Source: Rebecca billardiae RCC1528 (Eukaryota; Haptophyta). Taken from it: a DNA stretch of 64,000 nt. The number at the start of each line of letters is the position of its first letter. The stretch's first letter is position 1. The DNA lies in contig OZ251251.1 in the NCBI GenBank assembly GCA_965240325.2, positions 558,001 through 622,000 of the forward strand, in the 5' to 3' direction. A program made the position numbers and the translations under genes. Positions 34,275 to 45,077 of this stretch are shown piece after piece. Under the pieces are notes generated by a model. It was not told the DNA's origin, ran no database searches, and worked only from the letters and a program-made list of their open reading frames with translations.

Positions 34275-35717
34275 TCAGGGCGGCCCACATCGCAGGGGCG
34301 GCAGCTGCGCAACGCACTGCGGCGTCAGCTGCGCTGACACCCCGACGCCATCGTCGCCCACGCCCAGACCGAGCGCGCCCGAATGTAAGCCGCACGCGTG
34401 CACGCCGCCGTCAGCTGTGACGTAGAGGGCGTGCCCAAGGCCGAGCGAGCAGTCGAGCACGCGCGCATGCGCGAGGCCCGCCACCCGCTCGGGCAGCGTG
34501 CGCTGCCATCGGTCCCCCAGCCCCAGCTGGCCGTAGTGGTTGAACCCAAACGTGTGCACACTGCCGTCCGCGCACACCACCGCGCTGGCTGTAGCACCCG
34601 CGCTGGCGCGCACAGCACGCATGCCGCCCAGAGCTTCGATGCGCGTGGGCACCAAGCGACGCCCCCGTCGCCCCTGGTCATCGTGGCCGAGCGCACTGTA
34701 CCAACCGACTCCGAAGGAGTGCACGCCGCCCGCTGCGTCCACCACCAGGCTGTGCCCACTGCCCGCGCTCACGTGCACGGCGCGCACGCCCGCGAGCGCC
34801 TCGATGCGCCGCGCTGTGAACTGATCCTGCTCGTCGCCGTGGCCAAGGCAACCAGCATAGCCATACCCGCACGAGTAGACCTCGCCATCGCTTGAGAGCA
34901 GCAGCGTGTGCCCGCCGCCCGCGGCCACGCCGCCCACGCGCACGCCGTCCAGCGCCTCGATGCGCGTCGGCTCCAGCCGGTCCTCTGTGTCGCCGTGGCC
35001 GAGCTGCCCATGGAAGTTGCGACCCCAGCTGTACGTCGCGCCAGCGGCCGTGAGCGCAAGGCTGTAGAGACCGCCGGCGCCCATGCTGACGACGAGCTCC
35101 GCACCCAGCGCCGCCACCTGCACGAACGCCCATCGCTCAGCCTTGTCGCCCACGCCCAGCTGGCCAAGCTCGTTGCTGCCGCACGCGTACACGGCGCCCG
35201 CCTCGCTCAGCGCAAGCAGGTGCTTGCCGCCGGCTGCCACTGCGCGCACGCGCACCGCCTCCAGCGAGCTCACGCGCTTCGGCACGAGCACGCGCGTCTC
35301 CATGCTGAGCTCGGGATGGCCCGGCGGTGCGCCGCATGTGTGCACGCCGCCCTCCGCGTCAACGAAGGCGGAACATCTCATCTCAGGAACTTGGCTGGCG
35401 GACGCGACGTGCGCGTGCACGTGCGCGAGCGTGAGCGTGCGCTCGCGCGCGAGCAGCTCCTCAGCCCACGTGGACACGCCCGCGGGCAGGGCCGCCGGCA
35501 GCGCGGCCTCGTGCCCCCGCGCGCGCGCGCGCTCGCGCAGCGCGTGCTCAAGCGGCGCGCCGCGGAAGAGGCGAGCGGCGGCGTTAGCGGCGGCGAGGTC
35601 ACGCAAGTCATCGAGGTGGACGAGGATGCGCGCGATCAGCTCGGGCGGCACGCCGGTCAGCCGCATGGCCGCCGTTGCCGAGCGCGTCATGGCGCGCGCG
35701 CGCGTCGTCGACGCCAT
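34275..35717 (-). CDS. F-box protein with RCC1 beta-propeller
   Basis: A 480-residue intronless protein from the ATG at 35717. Residues 19-60 (MRLTGVPPELIARILVHLDD) match an F-box, which binds Skp1 in SCF ubiquitin ligases. From about 125 to the end there are roughly seven RCC1-type repeats, with the hallmark pattern VxAGxxHxxxLxxxGxVYxxGxxxxGQLGxGD, for example ACGSNELGQLGVGD, SWGRNFHGQLGHGD and TFGFNHYGQLGLGD. RCC1 propellers act as substrate-binding or GTPase-exchange modules. Combined with an F-box, substrate recruitment is the likely role. An upstream extension is open only from a non-ATG start. The gene is head to head with the SVIP-like gene at 35770. Confidence 0.88.
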   Translation of the reverse strand: MASTTRARAMTRSATAAMRLTGVPPELIARILVHLDDLRDLAAANAAARLFRGAPLEHALRERARARGHEAALPAALPAGVSTWAEELLARERTLTLAHVHAHVASASQVPEMRCSAFVDAEGGVHTCGAPPGHPELSMETRVLVPKRVSSLEAVRVRAVAAGGKHLLALSEAGAVYACGSNELGQLGVGDKAERWAFVQVAALGAELVVSMGAGGLYSLALTAAGATYSWGRNFHGQLGHGDTEDRLEPTRIEALDGVRVGGVAAGGGHTLLLSSDGEVYSCGYGYAGCLGHGDEQDQFTARRIEALAGVRAVHVSAGSGHSLVVDAAGGVHSFGVGWYSALGHDDQGRRGRRLVPTRIEALGGMRAVRASAGATASAVVCADGSVHTFGFNHYGQLGLGDRWQRTLPERVAGLAHARVLDCSLGLGHALYVTADGGVHACGLHSGALGLGVGDDGVGVSAQLTPQCVAQLPPLRCGPP

Positions 35718-35769
35718 GCTGGCCCGACCAAGGGCGGACACTGGCCGACAGGCACGCCGCGCCCGCACG

Positions 35770-36012
35770 ATGGGGAACTGCCTCGACTGCTGCATCGGCG
35801 CCGCCCCGCACGAGCGGGAAGAGCCGAGAGATCCGCTGCTGGACGCGGAGGCGCGACGACTAGCCGCAGAGGCGGCGGAGCGCAGACAGCGGGCTTACGA
35901 CGAGTCCGCGGCCGGGCGCGCTTCACGCAAAGCGGCTGCCAACGCCGAGCGCGAGCGCGCGCGCGGCGGGCACGCACCCACCGGCTCAACAATGCGTTGG
36001 CAGGTGGGATGA
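35770..36012 (+). CDS. SVIP-like small VCP/p97-interacting protein
   Basis: An 80-residue protein. It starts MGNCLDCC: Gly2 fits N-myristoylation, and Cys4, Cys7 and Cys8 fit palmitoylation. The central EARRLAAEAAERRQRAY matches the VCP-interacting motif RxxLAxAAxxR, and the tail GSTMRWQVG matches the conserved C-terminus of SVIP, which in animals ends in a similar G-x-RW-x-V sequence. Animal SVIP is 77 residues and anchors VCP/p97 at the ER membrane to inhibit ER-associated degradation. The sequence shows all three SVIP hallmarks in order. It lies 52 bp from the start codon of the divergent F-box/RCC1 gene. Confidence 0.82.
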   Translation: MGNCLDCCIGAAPHEREEPRDPLLDAEARRLAAEAAERRQRAYDESAAGRASRKAAANAERERARGGHAPTGSTMRWQVG

Positions 36013-36440
36013 CGACGGCGGCGGCGCGACGCGGCGCCGGATCCATGCAGATGGCGTGCCTTCCGCGCTACCTACGGCACACACCACCGCTGGCAGCCTT
36101 CACACTGCCGCAGGCGACTTCGTTCGCAGCCAGCTCCCGCAGCCGGTTCGGACAGTCTGGCATCGGAGCACGGGCGGGTCACGGCTGACGTCTTCATTGA
36201 CGCCCGGTAGCTCTGTACGCCGAGCTGACAATGCTGGGCGGTCTTCACGCGCTGACGTATACGACGCACGTCGTGCCGTGTGATGCACCAGCTCAAGCTG
36301 CGGGCACACACGCAGTCTGATTCACTCTGATCGCCCGCCATCGGCGCGCGGTCCGATTATTATTTGATGCGTGCGCCGCCGATTTCGATTATTTGCAAGA
36401 TGATTTTCGAGCTTGTGCCCGTGGCCCTTGCGAAAGATCG
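36013..36440. other. Intergenic
   Basis: No gene is supported between the SVIP-like gene and the next small ORF. Confidence 0.4.
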
Positions 36441-36668
36441 ATGGCCGACGACGCGCCGCGCATCATCGACGTGGGGAGCCTCGGTGCGACAGCGACGGCG
36501 TCGGCGGCCGTCTCGTGGGTAGACCTCGGGCTGGGCCTCCTGTTCATCACGCTCGTCGCCTACTGCGCGGCGCGCTGTGCAGCGCAGCCGCGTCAGTGCG
36601 CCGATCGCCCGCTCGCGGCCGCTGGCACTCGGCCGGCGAAGCGAGCCGCCGGCGCGCACGACGACTGA
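36441..36668 (+). CDS. Small single-pass membrane protein, unknown
   Basis: A 75-residue frame from the ATG at 36441 to TGA. It has an acidic N-terminus (MADDAPRIIDVGS) and one hydrophobic segment (SWVDLGLGLLFITLVAYCAA), followed by a Cys- and Arg-rich tail. It ends 16 bp before the ATG of the tRNase Z gene. It could be a real small protein or the 5' leader of the tRNase Z transcript. I recognise no family. Confidence 0.42.
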   Translation: MADDAPRIIDVGSLGATATASAAVSWVDLGLGLLFITLVAYCAARCAAQPRQCADRPLAAAGTRPAKRAAGAHDD

Positions 36669-36684
36669 GCGCGGGGCGGGCGCG

Positions 36685-38433
36685 ATGAGCGCGTGGGCGG
36701 AGGCGGCGCTGGGCGCGGGCGTGGCGCCATCGCTCGACGTGCTCTGCCTCGGCACGGGCGCGGACGGCACGACCGCGTGCGCCCTCGTGAGCGCGCCGGG
36801 GCTTGCGCCACCGCCGGCGGCGCGCGGCGCGTCGGCGCACGCGGCGGCGGTGGGCCGCGGCGCTCAGGCGTGCGCGTGCGCGGGCGGGCCGTGCGCGGCG
36901 CTCCCGGCCGCGCCGCCCGCCCCCGCGCGCCCCGCCCTCTCCCTCCTCGTCCACGCCGGCGAGGGCCTGCAGAGGCTCGGGACGGAATATCGGCTCAAAT
37001 TGCATGCGTGCGTGCGCGCGGTGCTCTTCGCCGAGCTGAGCGCCGAGGCGCTGGCGGGGCTGCCGGGGCTCGTGCTCAGCCTGTCCGCCGCCGGCGCGCC
37101 CGAGCTCGCGCTGTACGGCCCCGTCGGCCTCGGCGCGTACGTGCGCGCCATGCGCGAGCACACTGTGCGGTGCGCGCACCCGCGGCTGACTGTTACGGAG
37201 ATCGTGCCGGGCGCCATGCTGGACGTTACGGCCGTTACGGAGGCGGCAGGGCGGGGCGCGCACGCGGCGCGGGTGCGCGTGCACGCGCTCACCGTGCAGG
37301 AGGGCGTGGCGCTGGCGGCCGCCGCGCGCGCGCCGCGGCCCGACACCCTGTCCGCCGCGCAAGCGTTCGCCGCGGCGCCGGCGCCCACGGCCGCGCCGGC
37401 GCCCGCGGCCGTGCCGATTTGTGCCGAGCGCGCGGCGGGCGACGGGCTGCCGGCCGGGCTGCGCGACGGCGCGTTCTACGTCGGGCCGCCCGAGGAGCCC
37501 GACGCCTCCGCGCAGGCGCACGCCGGCCGCACAGCTGCGAGCGTGCTGGTGGCCACGGCGGCGGTGGGCGGCGGCGCGCACGCTGACGGCAGCGGCAGCA
37601 GCAGCAGCGGCAGCAGCGGCAGTAGCGGCAGTAGCGGCAGCAGCAGCAGTAGCGGCAGCAGCAGCAGTAGCGGCAGCAGTGGCGACGACGTCGCCAGTGG
37701 CAGCTCGAGCGACGACGATGCCGACTCGGACGCGGGCGGCAGCAGTGGCGGCGGGAGCGGCGGCAGCGGCAGCAGCGATGGAGGCGGCAGCGGATGCGGC
37801 GGTGGCGGCGGTGGCGGCGGAGGCCAAGGCGACGGCGTCGGGCGCGGGGCGGGTGCCGGCGGCAGCGGCAGCGAGCCCACCCGTGCCTCGCAGCCCGACG
37901 CCGCCATGCTCTTCGAAGCCGCCGCGGCGGCGCAACACTTGAGCGCCGCGCTCGTGCGGCGCGCGCGCGCCGACCCGGCTACGCGCGCTCGGCTCGTGGC
38001 GCAGTGGCAGCAGGCGCGGCGGCACGGCGGCGGGGCTGGCGCGGCGGGCAGCGGGGCGTCGGGTGTGGGCGTGCGCGGCGCGCGGGCCGAGCGCAAGCGC
38101 GCGCGGGCGCGCACGCCGCCGCCCAGCCCGCCGCGCGCCGCGCACGCGCGCCGCGCGGCGACAGTCGGCGGCGGGGGCCCGAGCGAGCAGGGTGCCGCGA
38201 TGGGCGCGGCGGCGCAGCGAGCGCGGCGGCCGCAGGCGGCCGCGCCCGCCGGCCCGCCCGCGGGCGCGGCACGAGCGCTCGCTCTGTGCATCGAGGTGGA
38301 GCAGGGGGACGCGCCCGCCGCGCGTCTGCTGGTGCTCCCCGCCGCCGCTTCTCGCGACGCCGCCGCCACAGCCGAGGACGGTGGCGGCGCCGCCGCCCGC
38401 CCCATCGCCGCGCCGGGCCCGCACACGGCGCGT

Positions 38434-38474
<41 letters not shown>

Positions 38475-39031
38475 GGGCTCAGGGGCGGCGGCAGCGGCGG
38501 CACAGGGCGCTGCGGCCGCCGTTGGCCGCGCGCGGCTTCGACCGCCGCACCTCGTGCTCGAGCTCGGCGGCGCGCCGCGCGTGTGCACGGCCGCTCCCAC
38601 CGACCCCGCCGCCGCCACGCCGGCCGCCGCCGCCGCAGGCGTCGCGCCGCGCGGGCCTTCGGCCGTCGAAGCCGCCGCCGGCGCGGCCGCGGCCGCTGGG
38701 GCCGCCGTGCCCGCCGCGCCGCGGCTGCTCTTCGGCGCGGCGGCGGTGCGCGCCGAGCCGCCCGCGCACGCGCCCCACGCCGGCGGCACCTCCGCCATTC
38801 TCGCCCTCAGCGCCAGCGCGGCGCTCCAAGCCGCGCTCGCGGCGCGCGTCGACTGCGCCGCTTTTGCGCCTGTGCGGTGGTGGCGGGCTCGCCCGCCGCT
38901 CGTTGTGGTTGCGGCGGCCGGCGGGGGCCGCGCGCGAGAGCGCGCGCTCGTGGCGACGCCGCTGCTGCGCGTGCACCTTGCCGCGCGGCGCATACGCTTG
39001 GACGAGGCGCCAGCCGCCGCCGAGACGGGCG

Positions 39032-39063
<32 letters not shown>

Positions 39064-41100
39064 GGTGATGGCGGCGGCGATGGCGGTGGCGGCGGCGGCA
39101 GCGGCGGCGGCGGCGGCGGCGGCACGCCCGCAGCGAGCGTTGGCGCCGCCGCCGGCCACTGGCGCTGGTCCGTGTTCGCGCTGGCGGATGCGTGCCCGAC
39201 CGCGCCACCGCCGCCTGGCGCAACTCCGCCGCGTGCGCCGCCACCTTGCCCGCCGCCGCCCGCCGCCGCCGGAGTTAGTGCCGCCGCCGCCGTCGGCGCC
39301 ACGGCCGGCGCGCGCGCGCGCTCGGCTGCGGCGGTCGCGCGCGCGGGCGCCGAGCTGCCGCCGCACTGGCGCGAGTGGCTCGAGTCGCCGTGGGCGGCGC
39401 TGGAGGAGCGCGCCGCCGGCGCGCCTCGGGGCGACGCGCGGCTCGATCCGGACTGGGATCCGGGCTGGCGGGATCCCGCGCGGGATCTGGGGCGCCGGGA
39501 TCTGGGCTGGGATCCGGGCCGAGATCTGGGCTGGGATCCGGGCCGGGATCTGGGCTGGGATCCGGGCTGGGATCTGGATCTGGAGGTGAGCACGCTCGGC
39601 ACGGGCTGTGCGCAGCCGTCGGCGCTGCGCGGCTGCGCGGCGGTCCTCCTCCGCCGCCGCGCCGCCTCGCCCACGCCGGTGGCCACCGCCGCCGCCACCA
39701 CCGCCGCCGCGCCCGCGCCCGCCGCCAGCATGGCCGCCGCCGCGTCGGCAGCCATGCTGGCTGACGCAGGCGAGGGGTGCGTCGGCGCGCTGCAGCGCGC
39801 GTGCGGCGGGTGCCCCGAGCGCACCGACGCCGCGCTGCGCTCGCTCCGCCTCGTCTTCGTCAGCCACATGCACGCCGACCACCACAGCGGCCTGCCGCTC
39901 CTGCTGTGCGCGCGCGCGCGCGCCGTGCGCCGCGCGCCGCCGCCCGCGCCGCCGCCGTGTGTTGTCGTCGGACCGCCGGCGCTCGGCGCATGGCTGCGCA
40001 CGCTCGGCAGCGCGCTGTTGCCGCTGCCGCGCGGCGGAGGGAGCAAGCCCGGCGACGGCGCTGGCGGCGACCACGCCGCCTGGGGCGCGCCGCCCCCGCC
40101 GGTCGCTCTTGGCGGCGCGGCGGGCGGAGCCAACACTTGGGCACCGCCGCCGCGCGCGCAGCTGCAACAGCCCTCGGCGGCGGCGGCGTCGACGGCGATG
40201 CCGGCAGCGGCGACGGCCGCGGCGCTCGGCGGCGGCGCGGCAGCGCTCGGCGGCGTGGTGTTCCTCTGCGCCGAGGCCTTGGACGGCGGCTGGGTGGACG
40301 CGGCGGCGCCCGCGCTGCGCACCGCGGCGGCGGCGCGGCCCTGTCTCCCGCCGCCACCGCCGCCGCCGTGGGCTCCGATGCCGCCCGCGCGAGCGCGCGC
40401 CGCGCCGCCGCACGGCGGCGCGGCGGCTCCCGCCGCCGCCAGCGCGACCGCCGCGTGCGCCGCCGCGTTCGCCGCCCTCGGCGTGCGCGCGGCGCGCACG
40501 GTGGTCGTGGAGCACTCGCCGCACGCGCGCGCGCTCGTGCTGGACACGCGCGGCGGCGCGCGCGTGGCTTACTCAGGCGACGCACGCCCATCGGCCGCGC
40601 TCGCGGCCGCGGCGCGTGGCGCGAGTCTGCTGATTCACGAGGCGACTTTTGGGGACGCGCGCGCGGCGCACGCGCGCACCAAGCGGCACTGCACGCGCGC
40701 CGAGGCGCTGCGCGTGGCCGCGTCGGCGGGCGCGCGGCGCGTGCTCCTCACCCACCTCTCCCAGCGGTACACGCCCGGCCGCGCGTCGGTCGACGACGAC
40801 GCGCCGCCGCGCGCCGCCACCACGCGCCGCGCCCGACCGCCAGCCGCGGCCGACGGCGAGGCGCCCTGCGCCGCCGAGGCGGCGACGCGACGCGCGCGCG
40901 CCACCGCGTGCGTCGCGCTCGACGGGCTGACGGTGTCGGGCGGCGCGGCGCTGCGCCGGCTGCCCCAGCTCGAGGCGGCGATGGTGCGTGCGGCGGAGGC
41001 GGCGCTCTCGGCACTGCGCCGCGACGCGGCCGGCGACGAGGGCGGCGGCGGCAGTGGCGCAGACGACGAGGACGACGACGACGGCCAGCCGCCGTGCTGA
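36685..41100 (+). CDS. Long-form tRNase Z (ELAC2-like), greatly enlarged
   Basis: The enzyme removes 3' trailers from pre-tRNAs. From the ATG at 36685 it is a single 1,471-residue frame; long tRNase Z is usually about 800-900 residues. The N-terminal half-domain (residues 10-260) shows LLVHAGEGLQRLGTEYRLKL, GLPGLVLSLSAAG and LYGPVGLGAYVRAM. Residues about 270-960 are low-complexity Ser/Gly, Ala and Gly runs with a WDPGRDLG repeat at its end. The catalytic metallo-beta-lactamase domain starts near 966 (LEVSTLGTGCAQPS). It has the zinc motif HMHADHHSG (His1061, His1063, Asp1065, His1066), VVEHSPHA (His1277), YSGD (Asp1299), IHEATF and THLSQRY (His1357). All catalytic residues are present. The C-terminus is acidic. 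Nuclear or organellar targeting cannot be told. Confidence 0.9.
39448..39585 (+). repeat. Minisatellite encoding WDPGRDLG repeats in tRNase Z
   Basis: GATCCGGGC-GGGATCTGGG units of about 24 bp recur in tandem and encode DPGRDLGW-type octamers directly before the catalytic domain. The frame is preserved. Confidence 0.85.
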
Positions 41101-41361
41101 CGCCGTGCGAATCGAATGATGCTGAGTGAGCAGGCGGTGGTCGGTAGCGCGACTAGAATCTGCATATATCATATATATATATGATGCGCGCTGATGCCAC
41201 GTCACAGCAACGACTTCTTTTTTAAAGCGGCCGTTAGCGTGTCCAGCGGCCAGATTAATTTTCGAAAAATTACTATGCGCTGCGCGCGCGCCCCTAGGGG
41301 GCGGCGCGCGCGCGCGGCTGGTCCCCCCTGCATGCCCGCACCGTCAGCTGCCTGATTGCCG

Positions 41362-44079
41362 CTACCCAGCCCCGCTACCGTCGCGCGCGACATCCGCGCC
41401 GTAAATCACCGTCACCGAGCGGTCCGGCGAGCGCGCCGCCATCAATTTGCTCCTGAGTGCCGAAAACTCCTTCTCCGGAAGCCCAGCCTCCTCGCGCAGG
41501 AGCTTGCGCGCCGTCATGCACTCCGCGATCAGGTCGATCGCGTCGGTCTCCGCCCTGCGCTGCCATTCGCGCTGCCGCTTGGCGTACTTCTTCAGCCAGA
41601 GCCGCCGCACCTTGTCGCCGAACTCCTCTGCCCACGTCGCAAGCGACACGCGGCGCACGAGCTGCGCGACCGTCGAGATGTGCGGCTCCGCCGTCGACTT
41701 CTTCCCCTCGGCGTACTCGCGGACGAATGAGTCGAGTGACTTGCGCGCGTGCACGAGCGGCATCGCACGCTTGGTCACCTGCACGAAATGCCCCTGCACC
41801 TGCTCGTCCGCGAGCTGCACGAGGCGCCCCCGCCGCCTGAGGCGAGACGCCGTCTGCGCCCGCCTCCGTGACCGCCCAGACGTTGAAGCGGAGCGGTGGG
41901 ACGTTGTGCGAGCCCTGGCCGGCGAGGCTGGCGAGGCTGACGTAAGCGCCGGTGCACGCCACGATGGCCTTCTGCTCCTCCGCGTAGTCGGCCGCCTCGG
42001 CGCCGCCGCCAAAACCGCCGCCGGCCGCGCTGCCGCCTGCCGAGGCAGTGCTGCCACCGAGGCCGCGCTGCTGCGCGCCGCCGCCGGCCGCGCCGCCGCC
42101 GGCCGCGCCGCCACCAGCCGCACCACCACCCGCACTGTCAGCCGCGCGGCTGGCCGCGCCACATGCCGCGCCACCGGCCACGCGGACGCCAGCACCGGCT
42201 GTGCCGCTAGCCACGCCGCTGCCACTGCCGGCCGCGCCGCCCACGCCGCCGCCCGCGCCCGCGCCCGCGCCCACGTTGCCAGCCGCGCCCCCGGCCGCGC
42301 CCCCGGCCGCGCCGCCGGCCGCGCCACCGGCCGCGCGGACGCCAGCGCCAGCGGTGCCGCCAGCCACGCAGCTGCCGCTGCTGCTGCCACCAGTGCTGCT
42401 GCTGCCGCCCGCACCGGCCGCGCCGCCGCCGGCCGCGCCACCGCCGGCCGCGCCGCCGCCGGCCGCGCCGCCGCCGGCCGCGCCGCCGCCGGCCGCGCGA
42501 TCGCGAGCGCTGTCAGCCGCGCCGCTGTCCGCGCCGCCGGCCGCACCTCCGGCCGCGCCTCCAGCCGCGCGGACGCCAACGCCAGCTGTGCCGCCAGCCA
42601 CGCCACTGCAGCTGCCGCCCGCGCCGCCCGCGCCGCCGCCAGCACCCGCGCCCGCGTTGCCAGCCGCGCCGCCGGCCGCGTCCGGCCGCGTCGCCGGGCG
42701 CACCGCCGCCTGGCGCGCAGTTGTCGGGCGTGCCGCCGTCGGGCGCGCCGCCACCGGGCCCGCCATCGCCCGCGCTGTCAGCCGCGCCGCCGGCCGCGCC
42801 GCAGGCCGCGCCACCGGCCGCGCGGACGCCAACGCCGGCTGTGTCGCCAGTCACGCCGCTGTCGCTGCAGCTGCCGCCGCTGCTGCCGGCCGCGCCGGCC
42901 GCGCGCGGCCGCGCCGCCGGCCGCGCCGCCGCCGGCAGTGCCGCCGCCGGCCGCGCCACCGCCCGCGCTGTCAGCCGCGCCGCTGGCCGCGCCGCCGGCC
43001 GCGCCACCGGCCGCACGGACGCCAGCGCCGACTGTGCCGCCAGCCACGCCGCTGCCGCTGCCGCTCGCGCCGGCCGCGCCGCCGCCCGTGCCCGCGGACG
43101 CGCCCGCGTTGCCAGCCGCGCCGCCCGCCGCGCCGCCGGCCGCGCCGCCGACCGCGCAACCGGCCGCGCGGACTCCAGCGCCGGCGGCACCGCCAGCTAC
43201 GCCGCTACCGCTGCCGCTGCCGCCGCTGCCGCCGGCCGCGCCGCCGGCCGCGTCGCCGGCCGCGCCGCCTGCAGCGCCGCCAGCCGCGCCGCCCTGCCGC
43301 GCTGGCCACGTGCAGCGGCGGCAGCTGGCGGCGCCGGTCGCGGTGGGAGCCGGCCGCTCCGGATCACGTCATTGATCCCGTCGGCGTCCGCACTCCATAG
43401 CTCGGGCATGTCCGAGTCCGGCCGCTCCGAGATGGCGATCGCCTCCGACGACGCGAGCGCAACACCCTCATAGTTGCGCACGATGGCGATCGTGGCCGCG
43501 CGCGAGTGCGCTGCGTTTGGCCCGTGTCCGCCGAGAGGAGGAGGACATGCGGCTGCCCGCGCGGGCGCGCGGACTTGCCGTAGTGCTCCAAGCGATCCAG
43601 CACGGCGCCCACGGCCTGCGCCCACGGCCGCGCCGCCGACTCGCTGCCGATCATCATCACGCCCGCGCCCGCGTGCTCGCGATTGCGCAGCGCGCTCTCA
43701 CGTGAGCCAGCCACCGGCGGCGGGATCGGGTGGCGCATGCCCAGGTTGAGCCACGTCGAGAACTCTCGGGCTGGCGCGAGCCCACGATGCTCAGTGTGCG
43801 GTCCTTCTCGCGCGCCTAGTGCACGACGCCCTCGTCGTCGAGCGAGGTGAAGGCATGCAAGACGAGCGCGTCTCACGAGAAGAGCCGCAGCTTGGCTACA
43901 CGCAGCAGGTTGTTCTTCTTCCGCTGGGCCTTGATGGCGACGAGGCTGTTGACGCTGCGCTTGACCTCCGCCAGGTAGTTCTCGTTCGGCATGATCGAGT
44001 GGTCCACCTCGCTCGCGGCCTCGCGCGCGCGCAGCTTGAGCATCTCGTGCGGCTGAGCGCCGCGGCCATGCGCAGCCAT
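41362..44079 (-). pseudogene. Decayed ORF carried by the 3.55-kb element
   Basis: Coding-like blocks on the minus strand lie in order but in different frames. From the ATG at 44079 comes MAAHGRGAQPHEMLKLRARE through NNLLRVAKLRLFS, with a TGA at 43875-43873. The same frame then reads DALVLHAFTSLDDEGVVH to a TAG at 43818. A frame change gives EFSTWLNLGMRHPIPPP through LDRLEHYGKSARPRGQPHVL. Another gives TIAIVRNYEGVALASSEAIA. After an Ala/Gly-rich block come AEEQKAIVACTGAYVSLASL and, in another frame, the C-terminal RLVQLADEQVQGHFVQVTKR to a stop at 41362. At least two stops and three frame changes make it non-functional as read. I recognise no transposase motif. Confidence 0.55.
42020..43320. 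repeat. GC-rich Ala/Gly/Pro-coding repeat block with higher-order units
   Basis: CCGGCCGCGCC-type short repeats dominate. A longer landmark, CGGACGCCA-CGCC followed by a GTGCCGCCAGCCACGCC block, recurs about six times at roughly 42181, 42337, 42571, 42822, 43016 and 43168, with spacings of 150-250 bp. It lies inside the 3.55-kb element. Confidence 0.8.
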
Positions 44080-44752
44080 GCAGATGCGGCAGAGACGTGG
44101 CGCCCGATGCGTTAGGCACCTTTGCGATGCAGCTTGGGCTTCCTAGGCTTCGCGCAGGAACGCTTGCCCTTGCCCACGGTGAGCACAGCCGTCGCCATTG
44201 CTGCGCGCGGCGAGCGCGGTCCCGCGCGGCCGTGCCGGGCGCAGCCGCAGCAAGTTAGTCTGATGCAAATTCCCGGTCACCCATGCAAAAGTAAGCGTTC
44301 CCGCTGCGCATGTGCGTGCATCACGAGTAACCCGCCGCCTGAATAACAACTCCGCGCCCCTCCATACACTTCCTGCATCCCCGCGCGCAGCGGCGTGCGG
44401 GCGGGCGCGAATTCGCACCGTGTTACGAACAGACCTAGCAAAGTAGATCGGTGTGGCGCGTCGGGACGCGGAGCGGGTGCGGGGCAGGCGGGGGATAGGT
44501 TGGGGAACACCCGCGATTAGAGCACCGGTGGCGCAGCGGCGACGTGGACGCCGCCACACGCGCACGCACGGCGCGCGCTCGCACCGCGAGTCGAACGTCC
44601 GCTCGCCAAGCCCTGCGACGGCGTCCGTGCGACGCCGAGCGACGAACGCTCTCGGGATTTGGCCCGGACCACCAGATTCAGCCGTTAACGGCCGAAAATT
44701 CATTTGTTGGAGTTTCCTTAACGGCCGCTTTAAAAAAGAAATCGTTGCTGTG

Positions 44753-45077
44753 GTCGTTAAATATATGATGCGCTATATAAGTTATAACTGACTCACTGAG
44801 TTAATATATATATAAGTACTACCGCGCGACTTACACTATGAGCAGCGCGTAGTATATATATATATATATATGTAACGAGCAGGCATCAGTGATGCTACTA
44901 CGCGACGACTGCTTATAGCGTTATATATATAGCAGCGCGTGCCGCGTCATGCCCTTGCATGGCGGCCTATAATCGCGTCATCGCGCGTGCCGTTATATTA
45001 TTCGCCGCCGCCCAGAGACACAGGGGTCACTCGCGCCGCACGACAGCAGCACCGCCTAGGCGGCGACGATATTGGAC
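44753..45077. repeat. TA-rich tracts
   Basis: Several (TA)n runs are seen at about 44803-44813, 44853-44871 and 44923-44930. Nothing coding is supported. Confidence 0.7.

Larger units (their letters stand above)
41203..44752. mobile_element. 3.55-kb element with about 32-bp terminal inverted repeats
   Basis: The left end reads CACAGCAACGACTTCTTTTT then TAAAGCGGCCGTTA. The right end, reverse-complemented, reads CACAGCAACGATTTCTTTTT then TAAAGCGGCCGTTA, with one mismatch over about 34 bp. Just outside both ends there is a shared ATATATGATGCGC (41178-41190 and 44761-44773), a possible duplicated target or a larger boundary. Inside are a decayed minus-strand ORF and a GC-rich Ala/Gly repeat block. 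The superfamily is not recognised. Confidence 0.68.

Noticed and set aside
37476-40547. Long minus-strand frame opposite tRNase Z
   Set aside because: It is a GC-driven shadow. The plus frame carries all tRNase Z motifs, while the minus frame is only Ala/Arg/Pro repeats.
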